Of a DNA stretch of 64,000 nucleotides, positions 47,795 through 61,600 are shown in pieces (the first letter of the stretch is position 1; the number at the start of each line of letters is the position of its first letter). The DNA is taken from contig NC_056548.1 in the NCBI RefSeq assembly GCF_910596095.1, positions 8,519,151 to 8,583,150 on the forward strand. The letters run 5' to 3'. Under the pieces are notes generated by a model. That model saw nothing but the letters and a program-made list of their open reading frames with translations, was not told where the DNA came from and ran no database searches. Source of the stretch: Thunnus maccoyii. Taxonomy: Eukaryota; Chordata; Actinopteri; Scombriformes; Scombridae. The translations under genes and the position numbers were made by a program.

Positions 47795-48023
47795 GAGAGG
47801 CGTGCCGGGCCGGGCCGGGCCGGACCAGACTCATAGGCTTCATGTGATCCTGCGGGGTGGTGTTTGGCTAAAAAAGACTTTTCAAGATTCAGGCTGCACC
47901 ATTTGAGATCTGACCGTCCGACCGCGCTCTCACGGAGCTACCGGGTTGCGTTTCGTGCACATTTGGGATATTTCCATCACTTGTGCGGCTCATTCCGGAC
48001 AGTGTCGCGCTGCAGTTCCGATA
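47795..48023 (+). promoter_or_regulatory. akap12: akap12 promoter region and 5' UTR
   Basis: Abrupt CpG-rich block after a poly-T stretch. It starts with four tandem GCCGG-type units at 47804-47823, followed by GACCGTCCGACCGCGC. No TATA box is visible, consistent with a CpG promoter. The transcription start is probably within 47800-47950. Confidence 0.55.
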
Positions 48024-51000
48024 ATGGGAGACGCTCAGTCTGCGCAACGGGAGGGCAAGAAGGATGCAGCGGCTGAGGAGGAGAGCGGAAAAGTGGATGA
48101 TGCTCAGACTGAGCAGCATATTGAAGAGAAGGTAACATCTTATTTCCCCACAGATTCAGATTGTTTACTTCTTTATAATGATTTCTCCTCATCATCTACG
48201 CATTGAGGATTTCCAGTAACTACAGCAACAATTTATCCAGTATAAAGCCTATGAACACTGTCAAAACAAACCAGGCAGTTTTGCTCGTCATAAAAATGCT
48301 GAGGCAGGAGTCTGTTGTTGTTAGTCAGGACAGTGCAGGTGCTGCTTGCCAACATATCCATTAACCATGAGATAAAAAGAAAAGTCCTTGTCTCGTTTGA
48401 ATGAAAGGCAATGAGCTCATTTGATTATTTTGTACCACTGATAATGTCTTTTAATTAAAGAAAGTGCTTTTTAGCTTTCTAACAGAAAGCAACCATTTAT
48501 TAATTTCTTCCTGCTGAGTGCAAGTACATAGTGAAGGCATTACTACCAATTCATCTTATTAACACACAAGTGAAGCTGTTGCAAATGTGTAAAAGCTTAG
48601 AAACTGTACATGCCTCTTGAATGCTGACTTTAGTTTTGGTAGTTGTTAGTTTTAGTCTGATAAGAGCTGCTACTGCTCATCTGAAGACTTTGTTTTCATT
48701 GTGCGTGTTGCAGTGGTTTGGATTAGATGAAAAAGGAAACAGCGTGGAGGAATAATAACCCTTCATTCCTAAAGGAGCCTAAGAAAAGCCCAGGGGAGAG
48801 ATGGAATTTCCCCTCTGCTGCACTCAGCAGGAGCCGACATTGATTATTTGTGTATAACATGATCACTGGGTCATGCTGAGAAGGAAGTCAATTAGACAGC
48901 ACTGTCCCGTGAGAAGGAGAAGAGCTATTGTCTTAAGAGCTATAATTATTTAAATTGTGTTGATTTAATGGTACATTTGACCTTTGTGACTCAGGTGATT
49001 TAATGATTTTAAGGATGGGATAAGGGGCAAAGATCGTTCTGTTAAAAGTTTCCAAAAAAATACCCTTAATTTCATAAATTAATTTGTTATATCCCAAAAT
49101 CCACTCTGTTTTTCACCAAGTTATGATTACTGTCAAACTAATCTGACTAATGTGACTAATCTAACTAATCTCAAATTAAAAACCAAAAATATTTTGTGTC
49201 AATATTTTGCAAAGCTACCTCAAGTCCCCAAAGGCATGGATGTATTTATACTTTAAGTATGATCCCTTTTAGTGGCACTTTTTTGGCTTCAGATGACAAA
49301 AAACAAAGACATGCCTGTCCACAGCCCCTAATTTAGGCAGTGTGCGTGCATGTAAATGGTGAATAATTGTTGACTGGAAAAATCAGCTCAAAGCCAACCA
49401 TAATCATATTATGCCCTTTGATCTTTGGGCATACAGACATGTTTCAGTTTAGAAATTCCGCTATTTTTATCTTTACATCTGTGTATTGAAAGCTGGGCTC
49501 TAGTCATCTTGTCATTGAATTCGGCCACATTATTACATTAAAATTAAGATAAGGCCAAGCCATCCAATGATGAAGTAAAGTATAGATAAAACCTTTTCAA
49601 AGAACAAATCATGGGTCATTTGAACTGAATCGATTTTACGGGTACAGTTAACATATTATGCAACACACTTAAAGGAAGTGTTTTGCTGTATTGTTTGAAG
49701 GCAGACTCAGGTCTAGCCCTGATCCATCAAAAGTAACTGCCCACAATGAACAAGAAACAGTGCTCTATGTATGTAACAACATGGCAAGACATAAAAACAA
49801 TGGCTGGAAATTAATCCACAGTATTAATGTCAAACAATGTCTTAGCAGGTATTAGCAGGTGCACAATCACCATAACAGCTATAGTATATTTATTGCTGTT
49901 AATTCAGCGTGTTCTCCACACTAGTTAAAGGACGTGTTTCTTGTTCCCTATCCCCTGCTCAGTCTTTCCAGACTAATCTGGCACACGGATTTGAGATTGG
50001 GACAATTAGGGTTGTTAAAATATAAAGCTACAATCACACCCTGCTAATAGTGACTGAAGTGTGTTGTTTGTTTACAGTGTAGGACTTTGGAGCCCTCAGT
50101 TAATCAAGAAATGAAATTCTTTGCTTTCAGAGAAGCTCAAATTATGATGGATTTATTAATGGTACAAACTGAGAATTTTTCTTTTAACTGAACCAGTGCT
50201 TGTGTAGATACAACCACAAACTAGAAAATGTTTAAAAATTACCGCTGAACAATGGAAAGTGGTTTGATTGTCTATTATTTAAGCTTCCATATAATCTAAT
50301 ATTTGCCACAAGAGCAAAGGCACATTGTACATTCTATGTTTTGTGCTTCGTTTCAGCCTCTCAAAAACAATGGGCAGATCTCCGAGATCAATGGAAAGGC
50401 AGATGGCTCTATAGCAGAAGTTAATGGTTACTGTGATGATGAGATTGCTGCAGAGGGTGGGTACTCACAATCTGTGTATTAGTCCACATTGACAGACAAT
50501 GTCAGCATAATTTCACCAGACACATAACTTGATGGATTGCAGTTACTAGAATTTCATCACTGTCATTAGTTTCTTTTTACAGTTCTTGCAATCCAAGTGA
50601 TTCTATGTTGTTTCTTTTCTGGTCTAGCTATCCTCTCTCCAGATGAAGATGTTACAGAAACAAAAGAGCCACTGAAAGGGGCAGAAACACCATTAGAAAA
50701 TGTCAACATTAGTGAGAAGGAATCACCTAATGAAGCTGATCCTAATGAAGAAGTGACCCTGGAAATGACAGACATGGAAGCAAAGCAGAATGACATCAAT
50801 GAAGGTTTCAGGAAATTCTTCAGTAACATTGGTTTGAAATTGACAGTAAAGAGAGGTTCGGGAGAGAAAACTGAAATAGCAACAGATGTGCCTGTTGAGA
50901 CCAACATGGAAGAACCAACAGCTGATGTCGAGGAAACCGATACCAAAGCCAAAAGTGAGAATGCTGAACAGAATACCGATGTGAACATAGCACCCGAGAC

Positions 51001-54000
51001 TTATGATAATGATTCAATGTGTGCTACGTTGACATACGTCACATGCTGTGACGTTCTAGAAAATGCAGAGGAAAAAACAACAGAGATCAAAGAAGAAGCT
51101 ACATCTGATACTGCAGATACAACTACAAGTTCACCTGACGTTGAAGAAGAAAAAACAAACCAGGATACCACACCTGAAGAAGAGCAACATCCAACATCTC
51201 CACCTAGTCCTGATCAAGAGGTGGTCGTATCTCCAATTAAAAGGTTTTTTACCACTGGAATCTTTTCTGGACTACGGAAAAAGAAGAAGTCTGTAGAAGA
51301 TGAGACAACTGAGAAAGAACTGGTGGACCTGAGGAAAAAGGAGGCTGTAGAGGCGACACAGGATAAAGAGATTAGTCCAGGTGTTCAGGCAGCTGCAGTT
51401 GAGACAGAACATAAAGAAAATGAATTTAAAGAGGAAAACTTGCCAGCAGCATCAGCTCAGATGACCAATGCTCCCGAAGTTGGAGAAAATAAGCTAGAAG
51501 GGAAATTACCTCCCACAGACTCATCAACTGTTATTGTCAATGAGCCTGAACTTCTGAGTTCTCAAGAGAAGGACAAAGTTCAAGCCAGTCCTCTAAAAAG
51601 GCTCCTGTCAGGGTCTAGTTTAAAGAAACTCCCCAAAAAGCAGCGAAGCAGGACATCAAGTGATGCAAAGCTGTCAGACTCTGGGGAACATGTTTCAGAT
51701 CAGGTCCTGTCATCTACCGAGTCAGCAGAGCACCAGAGAGAGGAAAGTCCGGCACAACCCTCTGCAGAGGCAGCAGAAGAGGAGGATGGTGCATGGGCTT
51801 CCTTCAAAAAACTTGTGACTCCTAAAAAACGTATGAAGAGGTCTTCCTTGAGCAGCGAAGACACAAAAATCCCAGGCTCAGTAGAGGAAACAAAGCCAAG
51901 TGAAGGAGAACAAATATCAGATCACAGCACAGAAGAAAGCAAAAAAAGGAAAGATTCGTCTGTTTCATGGGAAGCTGTTTTGTGTGGATCCGGAAGGAGA
52001 AGGAGCCGTAAAACGTCAGACTCTGAGGACGAAACACCTCAAATTGAGAATGACAATACAAAGCAAGGTGCTGAATCCCCTCTAGAAAGTTCCAATGAGG
52101 CTGAAGAGATTTTAGCCTCGTCCCCAAAACAAGCAGGAAGTCCTTCAGAGGGTGATGGAGGGTCAACATGGAAATCATTTAAAAGACTTATTACCCCCAA
52201 AAGGAAAGGCAAGAGTGAGGAAGAAAGCAAAGATAACATTCAGTCTGACAGTGAAGTTACTCAAGATGAATCATCTTTTTCAGCAGAGAGGCTTCTCCCA
52301 GGTCAAAAAAAGAGAAAGTCTGCTGAAAAGCAAGACCAAGTATCTTTGGATGAGGCTGATAAGGACGCTTCAGGTGATGAAGACTCTGAGACACCAGCTG
52401 TGGTTCCATTGTCAGAGTTTGATACAGTTGAGACAGATGTTGTCATACAAACACAGGCAGATGTAGAAAGTCATGTACCCAAGGAAGCAGACTATGAACT
52501 CCAGCAAGACCTCCTTGATCAGATGGCTGAACCTGTCCTACCTTCTGATAATCTGCTGATTGAAGGACAGAAAGTCCAAGACAACGATGATGCTTTACAA
52601 AATCAGGCACCTACAACCTCTCCTACAAATGAAGATGATGCCCTTGCAGAATTAATCAGTAAACATCAACAACTCAGTGATATCCCAGAGGAAGGAATAA
52701 TTACAGAGACCATGGGCACGCCAGCTTCAGTCACGGAAGAAGCAGCTGGAGATGACACTATAGCAGAGGACTTGATAGAAATCACGTCTGAGGTCTTTAC
52801 TGCACCAGAGCCTGTAGACATTACCCAAGCAGATGAGACTGAGATGATCTCTGCAGTTTCGCAGCTATCAGAGTCTTCTAAAACATCTGGCAACACAACA
52901 CCAGTCCCAGCAGAATATGACGTCAAGGAACAGGAGGTGCTTCTGCAGCAGGTTGTGGAAACCATCACCACAACGTCAAAGGCGCTCCCAGTGTGTACAG
53001 ATGACTTCAGCTCAGAAAAAATAGTTGGTTCTGTCTCGCATCAAATACTCGAAACATTTGTAACAGAGGATCCAAAAATTCTGGAAATACACAAAAAATC
53101 AGATGCAAGTGCCATAATCACAGGTCTAAATGTGGAAGAACTGGATGCAGTTGATATCATTGCAGCAACAGCCCAAACAGAGATCATATCTGAAGTCAAT
53201 GAAGCTGTTTCCACAGAAACTGTGTCTGAGATTCCTACTGAGGAGTTCGACACAGCTGACATCGCTGTAGATGAAGTTCATGAGGTCAACGTTTCACAGC
53301 CAGACGAAAGCATACCAGAATTAGAAAATACTAACGAGAGCCAACATCTGCAGGAATGCCTAACTGAGGTAAATGAAGCTGTGTCTGTAGAGCTAATGCA
53401 TGAAAGTAAAGGAATTAGCACAGATGAAGGTTCAATAGTTGGTGCACATCAAACTGAAATAGAGCCCCCAAAAATGGACTCTCAAGAAGCGGATTCAGCT
53501 GCTGCAGAAGCAGAAGAAATTATGGATGGAGCCGTTGAGCTGGAAGAACAGTTAGAAACAAAAGATGAAAACATAAAGAGCATCACTAATGAAGTCGAAG
53601 TTGAGGAAGATTCAGCTGTTGTGGTTGAGGAGTTGCATGCATTAACAGCTATAAAAGCAGATACATTAGATTTAGAGGAAGGTAGTGATCAAACTCTTGA
53701 AAAGGAAGTAATATCAGAGGACATTACAGCAGTTGAAACAGTAACAGATGAACTCAAAGAGGAAACAGTGCCTCTCACTGAAGTCAATGTTGAGCCAGAA
53801 AATGAAGATGAACTACCAGTAGATCTATCAAAAGCTGAACATGAAGAACCAGAAGTATTAGAAGCTGTAGATGCATCAAAATCAGATTCAGATGATGGTA
53901 GTGTCCAATCACTTAAAAAGGAAGAAAAATCAAAGGATATGCCAGCAGAAGAAGCAGTTACAGAAGAACTAGAGGAGGCAACTGAAGCCAATGTTGAGTC

Positions 54001-56392
54001 AGAGGAACTGCCAGTGGAAGCTGCCAAAACTGAACACATCCAAGAACCAGAACTATTACCATGTGATGTAAAAGATATTGTAACTGAAACAGAAACTGAG
54101 GCAGAGGCTCCTACATCTGAACAAGAAGTCACAGAAAGTGTTGAGGAAGGTAGTGCTCAGGAACCTGAAAAGCAAAAATTATTAGAAGAAGAAATTCCAG
54201 AAACAGAGGACGTCATTGCTTCAGAGGAAATTCCGAGTCAAGTTGTGGCACAACTGGATCAGTCTTTAGAGATAAACCAGGATCAGAAAACTCAGGACAC
54301 CACTGATGACATCCCACAGGATGTTCAGGTTGAGGAGGAAGACCACACCCCTGAAGTTGTAGATGAGTTAAAAACATTAACAGCTGTTCATGTATCCTCT
54401 GTTAATGAGGAAGCAAGTAGTGTTCAGGTCCTAGAAAAGACAGTGAATTCTGAGGAACCCCCAGCGCCTTGTGTGGATATTCCTGCAGTTACAGAGGAAC
54501 CCAAACATGAGGTGCATATCAGTGAAGTGCAAGACAATATTGGGGGAGAAAAAGAAGGTGAACTTCCAGGTGCTGAGGTGAAGACTGCTGCAGTTGAGCA
54601 TGCCGAAATAGCGCAAGTAAGCACGTGTAATCTTAAAGACATCTCAGCTGCAATACCTGATGTTACGATCGAGAAAAGATCAGGCATTAATGAACCCTTA
54701 ATAGACACAGTTGTAAATGAGCTACTGTTAAAGGAGACAATTGAAACTACAACACCATTAATGAAAGATGATGTGATGGAGACAGCACAGGAGGGCAGTG
54801 TGGTTGTGATGATGCACGTGCCATTGGTAGAGTTTGAGGGCAACCAGAGAATTCAAGTGCAGGTGGTTGATGTCAATATCAAATCGGCTGAGGCAATTGT
54901 GGATACGATGCTGGAAGTAGGGGTGATGGAAGCCAAAGACGTTATAGAAACAATAGATGTTTGTCATGAAACAGTGAAAAAAGTAGACAATCTCTCAGCC
55001 ATTTCCGAGATTGAAGAAGAATTAATTAGTGAGGAAAACAAGGTGACCATTCAAGAAGTTATTCAACATGTGAAGGAGAACTTACCTGAATCTGTGATGG
55101 TCCAATCCAGTGTTCAGAATGAAGTTGTCAACGTGGAGCAAGAAGTTATAAAACAGCAAAATGCTGCGATAGTTGAAAGTGTATTAAGTGAGGTGGATGA
55201 TCAAAAAGTGATGGAGGAGAAGAGTACTGGAGCATCAAGTGAAAGAAAAGATGAAGGTGATAACTCTGCAATCACAACTGCACAGCAAGCCTCTGAGGCT
55301 ATCAAGCAAACACCTGATATTCCAGAAAGTTCAGATGTCTCTATAGAAGCTTGCAAGGAGGATTTGGAGGAAACTAAAGCTGAACTACAAAAATCAGAAG
55401 TAGGCGTCACAGCAGAAGATGCAACATGCTCATCAGAGGAATTAGCTATGAAGAAAGTCAATGAAGACACCATGGATGGACCACAAATTGCCCAAACACA
55501 GATTGCAACACCTAGCAATACTGGATTAGTCGTCCCCCAAAACACCGGAATAATCTCATCAATAGGCAATGTGGAGCCCCCCTCAAGCCTTTCGTTAGAA
55601 TTCAAACTTAACATACAGTTTGGGCAGACAAAGGTACCTGTTTCCCCACAACATACAACAGAGAGAACTGAACTCATCAAACAGACAGATGTGTCTGAGG
55701 TCGGAGTTCAGGCAGTGGAGGAAGTAGAACCCATAAGGCAAATAAATCCAGTTGAGAGCCACAAACAGACAGAGCTAACTGAGGTCGCTGCTCAGGCAAC
55801 AGAAATAACGGAGAAAGCAGCAAGCTTAGATTCAGCAGAGACAGCAGTGATCACGAATCATCCAGTCCCATTGGATTTTGGCATCCAAGCAATGGAAACA
55901 GTAGAACCAGTGGAAGAAACCAAATCAACAGAGAGTGTAATCCCCAACGTCCAGGCAACAGAAACAATACAACCAGTAAGTAAAACAGAGAAAAGAGAAA
56001 TGTTCCTGAGCCAGCCAATACTCTCTGAAGCTTGTGACCAAGAAGCAAAAGCAGAAGAACCTGTTAAACAAACAGAGGAGGAATATGACCAGGATGTGTG
56101 GTTGGATGCCGAGGAAGACATTGATGCTCGAGAGCAAACAGAGGTGTCCCTTCCTGAGGAACCTCTGGAACATGAGACAGACGGTGACCAAGAAGAAAAA
56201 GCAGTACTTGAACATGAGTTTGAAATGCCTCCTAATTCCAAAACAGAGGCAGAAGAAAACCAACAAGAAATACACAAAACAGAAGGAAAATGTGGAACAT
56301 GCGAAGTTGACAGTGAAGGTGAAGATTTTGCTGTTGCACTTGAGGATCCCGAAACTGCAACTACAAGCGTCACCACAATGGAGTGGGATTAA
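48024..56392 (+). CDS. akap12: AKAP12 (gravin/SSeCKS), A-kinase anchoring scaffold, 1990 residues
   Basis: Cortical scaffold that binds PKA, PKC, calmodulin and PIP2 at the membrane. Exons 48024-48131, 50357-50456 and 50628-56392 join in frame (5973 nt). The last exon is 5.8 kb, the usual AKAP12 layout. MGDAQS opens the protein, so Gly2 is open to N-myristoylation. A conserved early block has NNGQISEING (about 40) and EGFRKFFSNIGLKLTVKRG (about 128-147). Five basic, membrane- or calmodulin-binding blocks follow: SPIKRFFTTG (about 268), SPLKRLLSG (about 388), WASFKKLVTPKKR (about 456), SVSWEAVLCG (about 514) and WKSFKRLITPKRK (about 581). VVPLSEFD and MISAVSQLSES (about 807) also match mammalian AKAP12. 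The rest is acidic and low in complexity. No RII-binding helix is certain; LIDTVVNELLLKE near 1424 is a candidate. It could be akap12a or akap12b. Confidence 0.95.
48132..50356. other. akap12: akap12 intron 1
   Basis: 2.2 kb intron. Nothing recognised: no alternative first exon with a clear coding start and no repeat I can name. Mammalian AKAP12 has alternative promoters, so an internal promoter is possible but I see no CpG-rich block here. Confidence 0.4.
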
Positions 56393-56762
56393 ATCCCCCT
56401 AACATCAATGACAATGATTGGTAAGCTTTTCCATGTGTTCATATTTTAATGTCAAATACAACATTTGTTTGTGAGTTAGGTTCTCTAATCATATTTATGG
56501 GAATATTCTAATTAATATCCTGTTACATTTTTTTCTTTCTAGGTTGGACAATCAAAAAGGAAGTCGTTCAAGTTTTTAAGAACACTCAAAAAGCCATTAT
56601 AGACAAGGACTGACTGGTTGAGGAAAACTACAGGAAACAGCATTTTGCTGCTGTTATTTGACATGATGTTCAACCAAAAATACTGCAATTACTGGTGAAA
56701 GAAGTTTTTTAGATTTATTTTATTAATATCATTATAAAGTGTGTGATTAATGAAAGAGATCT

Positions 56763-56765
<3 letters not shown>

Positions 56766-56843
<78 letters not shown>
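56766..56843 (+). repeat. (GA)39 microsatellite in akap12 3' UTR
   Basis: 78 bases of uninterrupted GA in the last exon (which begins at 56543). The exon-3 stop at 56390-56392 is followed by a donor at 56420/56421, so the 3' UTR is spliced once. Confidence 0.97.
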
Positions 56844-56844
<1 letters not shown>

Positions 56845-57876
56845 CATAAATTGTGAACGTTTTCATCTTCTCAGGGGGCATGCAATGTGATTTTAGGGAT
56901 GTAACACCGAACTTCATCCTCTGTGCACTGGCCTCTTTCAGTAAAATTTAATCAGATGTTTGATATGTAGTGCAATTTTGATTACTAATCATATCAGATC
57001 TTTAAGCATATTTCATGTGTCTTTGCAAAGATCAAACTCATTCTGCTTTTGAATATAATGTACATGTCTAAGATGTTTTTATGGTAAAATGCTTCATATA
57101 CATTTGTATAAGTGTTCAAAAAATCAGCTTGACTCAGACACAGGACAGATATTCATTACTCTTGACACACAAGACGCTAATAGTATATTAGTATATGTAA
57201 ATATTTCACAGCTTACACTAAGTATCATCTGTGTTCATGAACTGTTTTATCATTCAGTATCTGTTTAATTATTTCACTTAAATACATTTTATTATTCCTA
57301 TGGGATCTATGCAAGTAAACCAATACAGACCTGAGCATACTGAAAGACATATAGTATTGCTGTATATTACTTTGTACATTATGACCATTTTAATGCTTAT
57401 ATATGCAGAGCTGTACTCATTTGAAACTAAAAGAATTTCTACTGTTTTAAGTTTAAAACAAGAGCATGAAAGGAATGTTTGACTGGCATGGCATTGTTTT
57501 AAAAATATATTAATTTTCACAATATTTCTGATTTGTACTATGCAGACACAGCAGTTTAAAGTAATCTTCATATATGTATTTATCTTTAATATAATTATAA
57601 TAAGCAGAGCCTTAAACATAAACAACCACGGCAGCTTTACGCATCCTGTTTTATTTCCCAGCTGTTCATGTGTGTGTTTCACTGAGCTTGAGGTTTGTTA
57701 TGGCTGAGAGAAAAATGGTTGCAAGATTTGTGTTGGCTGTTTTTCCTCAAACATTTACTGACTTTTATGAAAAAAATCCTGCTGATCTGAAATGATGTGA
57801 CCTTAACTAATGACTAAATAAGCACCTGAGTTACCTGTGTTTATATATATATTTACGTATATATTTACATTTCATT

Positions 57877-57882
57877 AATAAA
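57877..57882 (+). terminator. akap12: akap12 polyadenylation signal (a second at 57895-57900)
   Basis: Two AATAAA copies 18 bases apart, followed by a GT-rich stretch (TTGTATTGTCTGTC). They set the transcript end near 57920. Confidence 0.65.
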
Positions 57883-58052
57883 ATATTTTATTTGAATAAA
57901 TGAATACCTTCTTGTATTGTCTGTCTACACAGTAAAGATTGTTGTCATCATAAGTTGGCTTCAAACATTTTAATAAACTAATTATTATTCATTAATATAA
58001 TATTTTTCATGCAAACACAATAATAACCAGCAAACATTTCAAACACCAATAC

Positions 58053-58058
58053 TTTATT
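58053..58058 (-). terminator. rmnd1: rmnd1 polyadenylation signal
   Basis: AATAAA on the minus strand, about 555 bases beyond the rmnd1 stop. The predicted ends of akap12 and rmnd1 are about 120 bases apart, tail to tail. Confidence 0.6.
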
Positions 58059-58609
58059 GCATCCTCTACAACACAGCACTCACAGTTGGGAGTTCATGGA
58101 CTTGATGAGTTTGTATATATTCCCGCCTTGTTTTCTTTTTCTACTGCTTGTGTTCAATTACGACAATGATGCCACATGTTGCAGCCCTCAGACTCTAAAT
58201 AAGTCCTTTAAAAACAGCATCTTTCATACAAAACAAGATTCATAGACTTTTGCACATGATGTAAAAATGAAATGAAATTTCTTAAGCACATAAATTCAGC
58301 AAACAAGACTCAAAATAACATTACTGTGTCAGCTGATGCCAACAGTTCAAAAGTCCCAATGATGTTTAGCATAAAAGTAAAGAAATGGTGGAAAAAAAAT
58401 GTGTTAAACTGTATGTTGTTGAAAGGTAGACAGTATACTCTACATGGACAATAAGACATTCAAAAGTGTTTAGGTCCGCTTGATGATTTCAGTTCCAGAA
58501 AACATATAATAACATATATCTAACAGAGTACCTCTGTATAGTGCAGCATTCTTCTTTTGCAGTTTTTTTTACTGTAGTTTTTGGATTTGTGCATTGCTCG
58601 AGGAGCAGC

Positions 58610-61600
58610 TTAGAAGATCATCCGTGCAAGTTCAAACATTACCTGCAATGAAAACAGAGCGACAGATGTAATATTTCACTGAAAAAAGCAGTATGCAAGT
58701 ATTTGTTTGAGCATTTTAAACCTTTATGAACCTTTTCACTGCAAACATTTTGACTTGTCAAGTCAATGTTATTTATATAAGCACCAAATCACAACAGAAG
58801 TTATCTCAGGGCACTTTTTACATAAAGCAAGTCTAGACTGTACTCCTTAATTCACAGAGACCCAACATTCCCCTATGAGCAAGCACTTGGTGACAGCGGC
58901 AAGGAAAAATTCCCCTTTAACGGGACGAAACCTCGAGCAAAAAGAGAAAAACCTTGTCAAAGAAGGAAAAGCACAGGTGGAAGAAATGACATTAATGATG
59001 GCGGCATTCCATGGTACCTCAGCTGTACACAATTCCACCCAAAAAGAGGCACACAAATGCTGAAATTATCCTATAATTAAATGACAGACAAGCTAATACA
59101 GTGGCAGTTGCTGTAACAGTTGCACAGTGCTTGCAAAGTGCAGATCCCAGCTTTGATTGATTAAGACGACCGCATTAAGATGTGATCTCTCTTACTTCAA
59201 TAGTAATGAGGATGACTATCATCCACTCCAACCTCAGGCTGTGCTTCTCACTCAGGTGACTCCTCATCAGGTCTGTCAACTGTGTGCAATGTTCAAGCTT
59301 CTCGTTCATGACCTGAAACATAGAAAATATTTTAAGCATCCTGAGCAAAGATCAGAAATAAGATCACACATACATTTAAAAAAAAAAAATTGGTTTAATT
59401 ACATTGACCCTGCGGTTGATGCTGAGAAACTGGCAGGTCTTGTCATAGAGTTTTTCCAGGTTTTCTCGGTCCCAGTAAAAATCAGGTGTGATGAGAAGGT
59501 CAGACCTCAGGTTGATACAGTGTCTGTCAGAGGAGGATGTAAAAACAAACAGAAATGTTAATAATCATATACATATCATATATATCATTCATACAGATGG
59601 GCTTTCTCTATGATCATGTGTCTTCAGGCCAATCACATTCCCAAGGGAGGCAAGAGTTGTGGCCCATGATGGACATGAGTGACACCATATACCTCACATT
59701 TCATCATTTAGAGGTGGTGATGTCAATTTTCTCAGAAAGAGAAGAGAGGAAAAGAGAAGTATTCTGAGTTTTGTTTTGTTTTTTTTTATCTCAAAAGTTT
59801 ATTTCTTGCAGACATAAATGAGGGCTTCTCAATTAATGAGTGTTTTATAAATTCTTAAATATTTCCAATTACCTTAATTTTTTGTGTTTTTACAATGAAT
59901 CTCATTGCTCTCTTTGCCTTTTTTATTTCACTTTTCTTTGCCTTTATGCTTTTAAGACACTTACAATGAAATGTCAAGTGTTTTCAAGTATGCCGAACTT
60001 AATAGGCCCACTTTGTACAAAGACATCACCTCCTCTATAACAGCTTAGGTACCTCCCCATAGATGCACGTTTCCTGTTAATGGACCAAATATTGATTTAA
60101 CCACATCCATCATTAGGCACAGCCTTTGCCTCTCTGCCAGTTTGGGAATGTGATAAGACTATAGGTGAAGAAACTGACAACAACTGGAAATCACAGGCAA
60201 GTATATAAATGTCTTTATAATACTAAAGTCATGGCAACGCTAACTGAATAATCCTCAGATGTTTATCCTAAAGATACACGTCTGAGATTCCAGGCTGATT
60301 TCCAGTTATAATAGGAAGGTTTCAGCATGCTGTTAAAACTTTGAAAAAAAAAATTGAATGCTTACAGAGCCCACTCAGAGAAATGCTATTTAGAGAAAAC
60401 TGAATTTACCTTAACGTGAAAAGCTCTCCTATCTTCCGCATAACTTCTGCCGAGGACAACTTGACTCTTTTGCCTGACTTCAGTGTCTGAGGAAAAATAA
60501 ATAGATGAGGACATTAGGGAGTGCACTTATGTTTAAGAAATAACAGATCTCACAAGCACGACCAGCTGTACACACAAACAAGCATTACAGATAATCAATT
60601 ACTCATAATTTCTTGCTGCTTGCTGTTAAATGTCCACTGTACCTCTGGAATTGATTGAATTGACTCTACAAAGTTGTCTAATGACACTTCCCATATTGCC
60701 AGCTTCACTGGAAAAGAAAGCAAAAGGTTTAGACTCAGCAGACCACAAAACAAAACAAATGTTAATGACTTAAGAGTTGAAGTGTAGCTTCTCACCTGAC
60801 AAACTTAATGCGTTTGAAAAAGCAAATTTCTCCAAAACAGCTTCATGTTCATCCATCTTGTCACTCAAAATAAAGTTGCCACGCTCAAGCTTTGTATTTC
60901 CCCTGAGGAAGAAATTATTCAGATTTTACCAAATAAAACATAGAGAGCATCTGGAAGTACAAATAAACAAGAACAAAAGCGAACACCGACATACTCTGCA
61001 ACAGCGTAGTTGATCTCTTCGTTTTCCCAGTGGACTAACGCTACTTCATAAGGTTGAATCTCATGATGTTCCAATATTCTCAACACCTTTTTCATCTGTA
61101 AAGAGGAAAAAAGTGTCAATGGAGTACGCTGCAGTAGAGAAGTAGGCGAAAACATAATGAATTAAATAATATACTTTTTAATATACTTTTCATATAAAAC
61201 CACAGATACAAGAAGTCTTAGTGAAAAGTAGTAGGTTGGAAATTTGTTTACCATTTTCTCCTCAACATTCCAGAAAACTACAGATCCTTCCCTGAAATTT
61301 CAGATTGGGAAAGTCAGCCCATGATTTCTTACAAAAATACCATTTCAAGGTCAGGGTATCTTTTCAACTTTTTCAATACTAGCATAAATGCAATATATGA
61401 GTTACTGTACTGATTACAATAATGTGGTATTAATGCAAGCACTCAAACATGAACCTTGCCTCAATAAAACACAGTCTAAACATTGTCAAGTTATTATTCT
61501 GATCAGGAAATATTTGATCAAAGAATAAGTAAACAAATGCCAATGCGTTGCTCGACAGTTTTTGATCCTCAAGTATTCAGGTTCGATACCCAGCCTTATG

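Noticed and set aside
55858-56376. 172-residue serine-rich minus-strand open frame
   Set aside because: Antisense of the glutamate-rich akap12 exon; GAA/GAG-type codons read as Ser/Phe/Leu on the other strand. Several similar ones lie under the same exon.
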